Source: a virus. From it: a stretch of DNA of 38,633 nucleotides. The stretch is from positions 1 through 38,633 of IMG/VR virus record IMGVR_UViG_3300034061_003220. One strand, given 5' to 3'. The notes beneath the pieces were generated by a model that searched no databases, had not been told where the DNA came from, and saw nothing but the letters and a program-made list of their open reading frames with translations. The position numbers and the translations under genes were made by a program. This document shows positions 16,991 through 22,773 of this stretch, piece after piece. Position 1 is the stretch's first letter, and each line of letters starts with the position of its first letter.

Positions 16991-17328
16991 GAAGTCACCG
17001 TATCGATAATATCCAAATCACCACCAAGCCAATACTTCGTATCACCGCCAAGCCATTCGATTTTTACATCATACACAAGTCCCTTTTGCGGAGTTAAAGC
17101 AAGGCTTGTAGCTCCCGGCAAAGAGATTGAAAACTTGCCACCGCTTGCAGGGGATTGTATTGTCGTATTGAAAGTAAAGAGCGTCGCATTCGTAGCCTTT
17201 ACTCTGCATTGAGCGGTCAAAGTCGCATTCACCAAAGTAATAGCCGCGCCATCCGCGTCTTTCAATTCAACTGCAAGTGAGAAAGTCTCACCTCGGTAAA
17301 TTGCTATATTAAATCTATCTCTTCTCAT
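16987..17328 (-). CDS. Beta-rich virion accessory protein
   Basis: A 113-aa protein of Ig-like or BppU-N-like character: RGETFSLAVELKDADGAAIT followed by ATLTAQCRVKA and a terminal GGDTKYWLGGDLDI. The sequence alternates hydrophobic and polar residues and has a G-E-T-F/D.DG pattern common in small phage tail/fibre-module proteins. It overlaps both neighbours by 4 nt within the fibre cluster, suggesting one translational unit. Exact role not known. Confidence 0.6.
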   Translation of the reverse strand: MRRDRFNIAIYRGETFSLAVELKDADGAAITLVNATLTAQCRVKATNATLFTFNTTIQSPASGGKFSISLPGATSLALTPQKGLVYDVKIEWLGGDTKYWLGGDLDIIDTVTS

Positions 17329-17525
17329 GGCTTATCCGTAAATAGCTTTGCAATGAAAGACCCTCCGACCGCGAAGCTCAAGAGCGTAATCGCCAAGGCT
17401 ATGTTATCGCGTAAATAGGCAAAACCGCAACCGGCAATGCCAGCGGCGGCTAAAGCGCCCGCGACTCTGCGAATCTTCGCAGGTGTAGGCTCGTTCCAAT
17501 ATTTAAAGCCAAAATGCAAACTCAC
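17325..17525 (-). CDS. Small membrane protein
   Basis: A 66-aa protein from GTG 17525 that overlaps both neighbours. Two hydrophobic helices are predicted by eye, at about residues 22-37 (VAGALAAAGIAGCGFAYL) and 41-60 (ALAITLLSFAVGGSFIAKLF), with a basic N-terminal region. Size and topology would allow an antiholin or second holin, as the lysis genes are about 0.5 kb upstream. There is no direct evidence beyond hydrophobicity. Confidence 0.6.
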   Translation of the reverse strand: MSLHFGFKYWNEPTPAKIRRVAGALAAAGIAGCGFAYLRDNIALAITLLSFAVGGSFIAKLFTDKP

Positions 17526-17818
17526 TTGTTAAGCCCTGCAATTATGGAGTAGATCTGATCAAGTCTTGAGTGAACCAAAGCAAATTGCTTGTCTATCGAT
17601 TCAGCTTGCTCTTTCTCGGTCTTTTCCAAGTTAGCCACGCGGTGCTCTAAAGTAGCAGTATTGAATACGTGCTTTGCCGTTTTCTCTATAACATCTGCAA
17701 TTTGTTTTGCGTGTTGCAAGCGTTCCCTATTCATGAATCTGAAGAACATAATAACAATCGTTACCGTACTTACCAGAGTTGCTAGAACATTGCGCAAGAG
17801 TTCACTAAATATATCCAT
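17522..17818 (-). CDS. Membrane-anchored coiled-coil protein
   Basis: A 98-aa protein using ATG 17818. A longer reading to 17917 would run back through a terminator hairpin and give implausible sequence, so it is rejected. It begins MDIFSELLRN, has one transmembrane helix at about residues 9-27 (LATLVSTVTIVIMFFRF), then a charged coiled coil (TLEHRVANLEKTEKEQAESI). This build resembles hemolysin XhlA-like proteins near phage lysis genes, which act with holin in some phages. The suggestion rests on topology and neighbourhood. Confidence 0.65.
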   Translation of the reverse strand: MDIFSELLRNVLATLVSTVTIVIMFFRFMNRERLQHAKQIADVIEKTAKHVFNTATLEHRVANLEKTEKEQAESIDKQFALVHSRLDQIYSIIAGLNK

Positions 17819-17829
17819 TGTATCTATCT

Positions 17830-17857
17830 TAAAACAAGGGCTTCCCGAAAGAAGCCC
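17830..17857 (-). terminator. Intrinsic terminator after endolysin
   Basis: The minus strand reads GGGCTTC, a 6-nt loop TTTCGG, GAAGCCC, then TTGTTTT. The stem is 7 bp and GC-rich; the T tract is imperfect. It lies about 90 nt after the endolysin stop and about 20 nt before the coiled-coil gene start. It would end lysis-gene transcripts, at least partly. Confidence 0.8.
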
Positions 17858-17943
17858 TCGCGGAGTGAAGGCATGAGATAAGGAGTGCCTATGTTGGCAA
17901 AACAAATATAAGCACAACCAAAAGGGACTTAGAAATTTTATTT

Positions 17944-18501
17944 TTAATAAATCACAAAGTCCGTAATCCTGAAGTATGAGGTAGGGTTAATTACTCGCGT
18001 CCGTGCCCAAACGCCATCACCGTCATGCTGAGAGCCTCGAAGCCCCGAGCTTGTATTTCCTTCGACTGTAGTTCCGGTCTTGCCCTGCCATGTATCTACT
18101 ATCCCTGCATGACCAAAGGGAGTAGTTCCCCTTCGCCATACAATGATCGTGCCCGGTGGTAGTGTCATGTTTTCAGCAATGACCTTCGTAGCCTTTATGG
18201 TCTTATTCCGAGTAGCAAAGTGCCTAGCAAGTCCCGATCCCGTGAACGGCAAGCCTTTGACCCCTGCAGAGTCTAAGCAAAAGTTCACAAAACTTGCACA
18301 CCATTGAGCGCCCCTCGGGCTCTTGGTCGAAGCTTGAAAGCGGCGAACCCAGTAGCCGCCGTTATTGCCCTCTTCTTTCGTTCCGATAAAGCCCTTGGCA
18401 ATTAAGAGAACCTTAGGACTGACTGAAGCAGAGAGCGGCTGTAATGATGTTAGCAGACAAGTAAAGAGCGTAAGCGACAGGATTTTGTGCGATAATTTCA
18501 C
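17944..18501 (-). CDS. Secreted CHAP-domain endolysin
   Basis: A 185-aa protein. Residues 1 to about 26 form a signal-peptide-like segment (basic MKLSHK, hydrophobic ILSLTLFTCLLTSL, then SASVS). The CHAP amidase/peptidase core has catalytic Cys68 in AQWCASFVNFCL, His131 in PFGHAGIVD and the supporting VEGNTS (146-151). It would cut peptidoglycan peptide bonds. The Sec signal means export does not depend on large holin holes. The gene overlaps the holin candidate by 89 nt in another frame, so the signal peptide is encoded inside the holin gene. Terminator downstream. Confidence 0.88.
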   Translation of the reverse strand: MKLSHKILSLTLFTCLLTSLQPLSASVSPKVLLIAKGFIGTKEEGNNGGYWVRRFQASTKSPRGAQWCASFVNFCLDSAGVKGLPFTGSGLARHFATRNKTIKATKVIAENMTLPPGTIIVWRRGTTPFGHAGIVDTWQGKTGTTVEGNTSSGLRGSQHDGDGVWARTRVINPTSYFRITDFVIY

Positions 18502-18679
18502 GAGTATTTACCTCCTTGATTAAGTACGAATCCACAAACCACGCCGCCCCTACTGCAAGTGCATACTTGCTAAGACCGACCGCGAATGTGCTAAAACTCC
18601 CATCTCCCACGCCTAAGGTCGCACCAAGTGCAATTACTGATAATGCGACCAAAGGGACAAAGGTCTTCAATGCATCCAT
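18413..18679 (-). CDS. Holin, putative
   Basis: An 88-aa protein with three hydrophobic segments at about residues 6-24, 32-50 and 67-84 and few charges. It starts at ATG 18679 with AGGA upstream. It lies directly before and overlaps the endolysin gene, the classic holin position. Three-helix topology would correspond to class I. Family not recognised by sequence; position and topology give the call. Confidence 0.72.
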   Translation of the reverse strand: MDALKTFVPLVALSVIALGATLGVGDGSFSTFAVGLSKYALAVGAAWFVDSYLIKEVNTREIIAQNPVAYALYLSANIITAALCFSQS

Positions 18680-18690
18680 TGTGATTATTC

Positions 18691-19326
18691 CTAAATAGAA
18701 ACTAAAATACGTCTAAGCTGTGGATTAAATCGCTTAGACTCTAGTATTGTATATTGCGTTGTTTTAATTCCGCTCTTGGCTTCAGTATCCAAAAGCGATT
18801 CTTTGAACTTAGTCCAGTTTTCCTCTTGCCATTTGTCATAGTTCTCACGGTCATGATCATCACTGTAGAACCAGCCCTCCCTTCTTGCAAAGCCCGTCAA
18901 TACGCATCTCCAATATAGATCGTCATCGTCAACAGCCCAACCCCAGTATTCATTGGAGTAGCCGTTTATTTTGCGGTAACTATCTTTGTCAAATAGCGTC
19001 ACTCCACCAAAGTAAGCACGGTAAGGCATATCCCATTCGTATTGCTCTACATACCTTGCCAAGTGTGTCGGCGTAAAGACTGGTGAATAGTCTGCATCTT
19101 TTGCGTACATATCCACGTCGTGAAAGCAAAAGTAATCAGCGTGCTGAGACTCTAGAAATCCTATGTTTTTCATCATGCCAGTATTGAATAGCTTGCCCTC
19201 TTCTTGCTCTACAATCGTTATGCCAAACTCCAAGCCTTGAGCCTCAAGTACTTTGAATAAGTGAGGTATCTGTTTGCGGATGTGAGCCTCGCGGTTCCGG
19301 TAGGGAATAATTACTTCAAGTCTCAT
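18691..19326 (-). CDS. GT7-like galactosyltransferase (beta-1,4-GalT type)
   Basis: A 211-aa protein with the ordered signature of family GT7: IIPYRNREAH (6-15), FNTGMMKNIGF (47-57), the metal-binding FHDVDM (68-73), FGGVTLF (106-112), NGYSNEYWGW (121-130) and DDDDLYWR (133-140). These match animal beta-1,4-galactosyltransferases, which use a nucleotide sugar and Mn2+. Acceptor and donor here are unknown. The protein lacks a membrane anchor and is the bare catalytic domain. SD GGAG precedes ATG 19326, and the gene overlaps the next glycosyltransferase by 11 nt. Confidence 0.88.
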   Translation of the reverse strand: MRLEVIIPYRNREAHIRKQIPHLFKVLEAQGLEFGITIVEQEEGKLFNTGMMKNIGFLESQHADYFCFHDVDMYAKDADYSPVFTPTHLARYVEQYEWDMPYRAYFGGVTLFDKDSYRKINGYSNEYWGWAVDDDDLYWRCVLTGFARREGWFYSDDHDRENYDKWQEENWTKFKESLLDTEAKSGIKTTQYTILESKRFNPQLRRILVSI

Positions 19327-19921
19327 GTAATTCTCCGCTTGTTAGTGATTCCCATTTGTTAAGTGAGTATCTTGCATTCGACTGAATGAAGTACGGCTTG
19401 CGAACTGCATAGACATTAAAGTTCTCTTGAATATGTCCAAGCATGACATCAAGTGGAACTTGCTCTTCGTAAATTGCTACTCTGATTGCATTCTCTGCAT
19501 AGGCTTTGAATCTTGGACTAAGATATAGTATAGCATGAGCCGCCGCTAAGCCTGTAACCTTTACCAAATTCTCACTAAAGGCCTTGACCGTAGTCTTTGG
19601 ATTAGCATGACTCCAACCAAGGTAAATAGCATCCGCGCCGTGTGGAATATCTATCTCTTCGCAGTAGTGTTCAGTCACTTGAGCGTCATCCTCGAATATC
19701 AGCAAGGGTGCATCGCCTGACTGAAGTGCATCGATATGAGACTGGCCACATCCGACAAAGTGCTTGTCAAAGCGCGTGTCTTGAGGAGCCGGTATAGTCT
19801 TTGCGCTTATCCTTCTAGTCTTATTCATGCCAAGCATACCAAACTGGCGCTCCATCTCTATTCGATTATCAAGAGCCGTATCTAAGTTGATATACCTAAC
19901 CTCGCACTCGGATAGTCTCAT
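19316..19921 (-). CDS. GT25-like glycosyltransferase
   Basis: A 201-aa protein with the LPS-type GT25 motifs: YINLDTALDNRIEMERQ (10-26, the INLD..R start), GCGQSH (57-62) and LIFEDDA (74-80). Family members add galactose or glucose to lipooligosaccharide or to protein hydroxylysine. It overlaps the GT7-like gene by 11 nt and is translated from ATG 19921 behind GGAG, so the two are probably made together. Joint action on a phage protein or on host surface glycan is inferred. Confidence 0.82.
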   Translation of the reverse strand: MRLSECEVRYINLDTALDNRIEMERQFGMLGMNKTRRISAKTIPAPQDTRFDKHFVGCGQSHIDALQSGDAPLLIFEDDAQVTEHYCEEIDIPHGADAIYLGWSHANPKTTVKAFSENLVKVTGLAAAHAILYLSPRFKAYAENAIRVAIYEEQVPLDVMLGHIQENFNVYAVRKPYFIQSNARYSLNKWESLTSGELHET

Positions 19922-20178
19922 TCTAAGTTCTCCAAGATGTAGAATTCCGCTTTTACCATCGCATCATTCAGACTCATATTACGGAATCTAAGCTCCAAAG
20001 CGTATCGGCCTGTTATCTTGTTGGTTAACTTCAGCTTCCATCCCGAACCCGCGAGAAACAGGCGCGCCTCGTAAGGCACGCCGTTTTTCATGATCTCGGT
20101 CTTGAAGTCTTTGTCTTTGAGTTCCTCCCAGTCAAGAGTAGGCATCTCATCAAAGCTATCGTCAAAATGGTATAGCAT
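19918..20178 (-). CDS. Small protein of unknown function
   Basis: An 86-aa protein with an acidic start (MLYHFDDSFDEMPTLDWEEL) and a basic middle (WKLKLTNKITGRYALELRF), then a helical end. It overlaps the glycosyltransferase by 4 nt and the SSB-like gene by 17 nt. No family recognised. Composition suggests a small soluble protein, and the overlaps place it in the same operon as the SSB-like protein. Confidence 0.6.
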   Translation of the reverse strand: MLYHFDDSFDEMPTLDWEELKDKDFKTEIMKNGVPYEARLFLAGSGWKLKLTNKITGRYALELRFRNMSLNDAMVKAEFYILENLE

Positions 20179-20485
20179 CGGGAACCTCTACAGGCGCGGG
20201 CTTGTTTTCGTAAATCTTAGCGAGTTTGATACTTGTTATGTATCCAATCCCGCCTTCTTTCTTTTGATATTCTTTACCACCGACAAAGCCCTCTGCAATT
20301 ACTTGCATTCCTACCGGATACCCTCGCATGAGTTCGACCTTGTCATTGATTGCCTCGAACTTGATAAATTCAGGATACTTGCTTGTCGAATCCTTTACCA
20401 CGATCTCCGCTTTGGTGAACTTATCGGAATACTTAACAGGCGCTCCGACATACACTACCTCTCCGCTAATCTCAATCTTTGCCAT
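20162..20485 (-). CDS. DUF3127-like OB-fold, SSB-like protein
   Basis: A 107-aa protein of the size and strand pattern of Bacteroidota DUF3127 proteins: FTKAEIVVKDSTSKYPEFIKFEA (about residues 23-45), then VGMQVIAEGFVGGKEY and YITSIKLAKI. These are related in fold to single-stranded DNA-binding proteins. The last residues are VPDAIPF, which resembles the acidic-then-IPF tip through which SSB recruits partner proteins. An SSB role is plausible because it lies next to nuclease, helicase and primase genes. Confidence 0.72.
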   Translation of the reverse strand: MAKIEISGEVVYVGAPVKYSDKFTKAEIVVKDSTSKYPEFIKFEAINDKVELMRGYPVGMQVIAEGFVGGKEYQKKEGGIGYITSIKLAKIYENKPAPVEVPDAIPF

Positions 20486-20823
20486 TAGTTCACTCCATCT
20501 AATTTAGTAATACGCTTTGCTGATTCTTTGCCTAAATGGTAATCATTTGCGGTTGTTTTTTTAGAGCATTTATTGATATAAATTGTCTTTACCTTTTCAT
20601 CGCCCCATCCCGCAAAATTCAAAAAATCTAATTGAGTATCTTTTGATATATTAACACAAGCTCTCCCTAAGTTAAATCTTTCCCTTTTATCTAGGCTTAT
20701 ACTAAAATTAGCTAACCACGAAACAGCCACAGCATATTCATCTGCAGTCAACTCTCGCTTTAATTCGTTAACTATTTGCCAATCATACGGCAATAGCTTC
20801 TGTAGTTTACTTACCTTCTCCAT
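20485..20823 (-). CDS. Protein of unknown function
   Basis: A 112-aa protein. ATG 20823 is preferred to the GTG at 20832 because AAGGAG lies 8 nt before the ATG and would abut the GTG. The sequence is mostly helical (KLQKLLPYDWQIVNELKREL) with a basic C-terminus (KCSKKTTANDYHLGKESAKR). It sits between a SAM methyltransferase and the SSB-like protein, overlapping the former by 17 nt. No recognisable domain. Confidence 0.62.
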   Translation of the reverse strand: MEKVSKLQKLLPYDWQIVNELKRELTADEYAVAVSWLANFSISLDKRERFNLGRACVNISKDTQLDFLNFAGWGDEKVKTIYINKCSKKTTANDYHLGKESAKRITKLDGVN

Positions 20824-21391
20824 TCTCTTCACTCCTTGAAATGTATAACCATGACCTGCCGACTATTTGCAAGTCCGTAAAATATGTATCTACTGCAGTT
20901 TTTACGCCTTCATGCGTCGTATAATCATGACCGCCGATCATTCCGCCCGGCTTGAGCTTCGGTAGCCATATTTCAATATCCACGCAAACAGAGTCGTAAT
21001 CATGCGAGCCGTCAATGAAAATAAAGTCAACGCTTCGCTTCTTGAAATTCTTAGACGCTTGCGCGCTTGTCATGTCGTAGGTTTTGATCACCTTGCTAAC
21101 AGGCTCGATGTTTGCATGATATTCCGTTCGTAATTCGCCACTTTGGCATTTAAAGTCGTAAAAGTCACTCACGGGATTGCGATGCTCTTCAGAGCCGAGA
21201 AAGTGATCTACTGCATAGTAAGTGATTGCCTTCCCGCTATTCAGGATCTCAACGCCTGCATATGCGGCGCTCTTGCCTTTCCAAGCTCCGATCTCTACAA
21301 ACTTTGCGCCGTCTTCGGCTTTGTCAATAGCGAGCTTGATTATCTCTTCGTAGTCAAACCAGCCGTGAATGTTTTGGTAATAGTGATTCAT
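20807..21391 (-). CDS. SAM-dependent class I methyltransferase
   Basis: A 194-aa protein with motif I FVEIGAWKGKSAAY (about residues 31-44), then the acidic strand end YYAVDHF, and the later VDFIFIDGSHDYDSV and LKPGGMIGGHDY. This is the Methyltransf_24/TylF-like pattern, whose members methylate sugars, phenols or other small groups. It is not a DNA-methylase type: no DPPY or PCQ is present. Position near the two glycosyltransferases makes a sugar acceptor possible. ATG 21391 has AAGGATAAC upstream. Confidence 0.78.
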   Translation of the reverse strand: MNHYYQNIHGWFDYEEIIKLAIDKAEDGAKFVEIGAWKGKSAAYAGVEILNSGKAITYYAVDHFLGSEEHRNPVSDFYDFKCQSGELRTEYHANIEPVSKVIKTYDMTSAQASKNFKKRSVDFIFIDGSHDYDSVCVDIEIWLPKLKPGGMIGGHDYTTHEGVKTAVDTYFTDLQIVGRSWLYISRSEENGEGK

Positions 21392-21430
21392 GTTATCCTT
21401 TTTGCCGAATTCAGCAATATGGTAATATAC

Positions 21431-21751
21431 TCAAATATCTATGGACTTTACAAATTCTTCAAAATTTCTTACTATCTCGTAGCGATACCCCGCCGATTCG
21501 ACTTGGCTTTGCCACCACTTTTGCCGATCAGTTTGCCGACCAGTCGCAGTCTTAAACTCCAAGAATATCGGACCGCTCTTCGATAGGTAAGTCATATCTG
21601 CTACTCCCGATATCATACCCATAACCTTAAGTTGAGCGCCTTGCCTCGCGTCGCGGGGGTTATTGTGATTCATGTACAGTAACCCGCGCTCTCTTGGGCA
21701 ATTATTCCAATGCCAGGTAAAGCAGTGCGCTTGTAGTTGTTGCTCAGTCAT
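21431..21751 (-). CDS. VRR-NUC domain nuclease
   Basis: A 106-aa single-domain protein. The active site is seen as GVADM (Asp52), LEFKT (Glu65, Lys67) and the following GRQTDRQKWW with Gln77, the order of the PD-(D/E)xK-type VRR-NUC fold. Stand-alone phage versions can act as Holliday-junction or structure-specific nucleases as homodimers. It lies downstream of the helicase/methylase genes and overlaps the small gene upstream by 8 nt. Confidence 0.85.
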   Translation of the reverse strand: MTEQQLQAHCFTWHWNNCPRERGLLYMNHNNPRDARQGAQLKVMGMISGVADMTYLSKSGPIFLEFKTATGRQTDRQKWWQSQVESAGYRYEIVRNFEEFVKSIDI

Positions 21752-21905
21752 TCAGCAAATAATCCATCATTGCGTAAAACTTCGGACTCCATCTTAGTAA
21801 CTCTGCAAGCCAAGCGAATAGCATAATACGCGCCGTATCATGAGACACGCCGTATTCCATGACTATGTCATCGATCATGTCGTTAAGCCATTGCTCGGTA
21901 GTCAT
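21744..21905 (-). CDS. Very small protein of unknown function
   Basis: A 53-aa protein, MTTEQWLNDMIDDIVMEYGV onward, ending KFYAMMDYLLND. It is acidic and helical. It overlaps the cytosine methyltransferase 3' end by 23 nt and the VRR-NUC start by 8 nt, filling the gap between them exactly. Existence is supported by this tight fit and by protein-like composition; no family recognised. Confidence 0.62.
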   Translation of the reverse strand: MTTEQWLNDMIDDIVMEYGVSHDTARIMLFAWLAELLRWSPKFYAMMDYLLND

Positions 21906-22773
21906 GGTCTTCTATTGCCTTGAAAATTTGATAAGCAACTTGAGGGACAATTGCATTTCCATACGCCTTTATGCTTTCGATTCGCCATTTTGAAAAGGTA
22001 ATTCCGTCCAATTCGGAGGGAAGCCCATCATCTCCGCTACAAACCGGGGATTGAGTCGGGAACCCTTCCCATTGATTTGCATTGTATCCTCTATGTAGCT
22101 TGGAACATCCGAACGTCGTCCCTCGCATCCTTTGTAGTCCCTTTGCCTCGGAGTCGGCAGTAAGCCCGATTCTACAACATCCCTCAACTTTACACCCCAT
22201 CTCACTCCGTTTGCATTCGTTCTGAAGTAACTCCCGTTCTCTATCTGTACATTGTTTACACACCCGCCCTCTATGTCCGCTGTTCTCGGCGTAGGCAACA
22301 AACCAAACTCGGTCTCTTCGGTGGGGCGCGCCGACGGCTGCAGCTGGAATAACAATCGGCCATACGGCGTAACCTTCAGCTTCCAAGTCAGTACACACCT
22401 CATCGAAAACAAGTCCGCCGTTCCAAGTAACGAGTCCATAAACATTCTCCCCCACAATGTAGCGCGGTCTGACTTCTCGAATAACTCGAAGCATTTCAGG
22501 CCAAAGGTGACGGGCATCGTCTTTCCCTTTTCTTTTGCCCGCTGCGCTATACGGCTGACAAGGAAATCCTCCAGTGAGGATGTCGATTCTATCTCTAAAT
22601 TCAGAGAAATCTGATTTGGTAATATCTCCATAGTGCTTTGACTCCGGCCAATAATGGCTTAATACTTTTGATCCAAACTCATTAAATTCGCAATGGAATG
22701 TATTATGCCATCCCATCCACTCGGCTGCAAGCTCAAAGCCTCCAATACCGCTAAATAAACTTCCATGCCTCAT
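21883..22773 (-). CDS. C5 cytosine DNA methyltransferase
   Basis: A 296-aa enzyme with the classical motifs in order: I SLFSGIGGFE (5-14), IV GGFPCQPYS with catalytic Cys72, VI GENV (108-111), VIII HRRDRVWF (151-158) and X GNAIVPQVA (272-280). It methylates C5 of cytosine in a sequence set by the region between VIII and IX, here short, so it is a compact enzyme. Likely a shield against host restriction; no partner restriction enzyme is visible beside it. It overlaps the SF2 helicase by 4 nt. A 220-codon ORF lies wholly within it in the +1 frame. Confidence 0.94.
   Translation of the reverse strand: MRHGSLFSGIGGFELAAEWMGWHNTFHCEFNEFGSKVLSHYWPESKHYGDITKSDFSEFRDRIDILTGGFPCQPYSAAGKRKGKDDARHLWPEMLRVIREVRPRYIVGENVYGLVTWNGGLVFDEVCTDLEAEGYAVWPIVIPAAAVGAPHRRDRVWFVAYAENSGHRGRVCKQCTDRERELLQNECKRSEMGCKVEGCCRIGLTADSEAKGLQRMRGTTFGCSKLHRGYNANQWEGFPTQSPVCSGDDGLPSELDGITFSKWRIESIKAYGNAIVPQVAYQIFKAIEDHDYRAMA
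21969..22631 (-). CDS. Overprinted ORF inside the C5 methyltransferase gene (+1 frame)
   Basis: A 220-aa ORF from ATG 22631, with GGAG 11 nt upstream, lying wholly inside the methyltransferase gene. It reads as a plausible protein: LTWKLKVTPYGRLLFQL (about residues 82-98), two GLLPTPR..D elements about 45 residues apart, and near the end RLNPRFVAEMMGFPPNWTEL. From memory this LPTP...LNPRFV..MMGFP.xWT pattern recurs in proteins found with phage cytosine methyltransferases. Caution: both LPTP elements lie over conserved methyltransferase-frame segments (VIII and a later TADSE), so part of the conservation may be a shadow. Function unknown. Confidence 0.45.
   Translation of the reverse strand: MEILPNQISLNLEIESTSSLEDFLVSRIAQRAKEKGKTMPVTFGLKCFELFEKSDRATLWGRMFMDSLLGTADLFSMRCVLTWKLKVTPYGRLLFQLQPSARPTEETEFGLLPTPRTADIEGGCVNNVQIENGSYFRTNANGVRWGVKLRDVVESGLLPTPRQRDYKGCEGRRSDVPSYIEDTMQINGKGSRLNPRFVAEMMGFPPNWTELPFQNGESKA

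Noticed and set aside
17903-17910. TATATTTG on the minus strand, a perfect Bacteroidota -7 element
   Set aside because: No TTTG/TTG element at the required distance upstream, and a terminator lies directly downstream.
17819-17917. N-terminal extension of the coiled-coil membrane protein up to an ATG at 17917
   Set aside because: It would translate through a Rho-independent terminator hairpin and yields sequence unlike the rest of the protein; ATG 17818 is better.
20090-20488. 132-codon plus-strand ORF opposite the SSB-like gene
   Set aside because: Fully antisense to a convincing minus-strand gene, with Cys/Leu-rich implausible composition and no SD.
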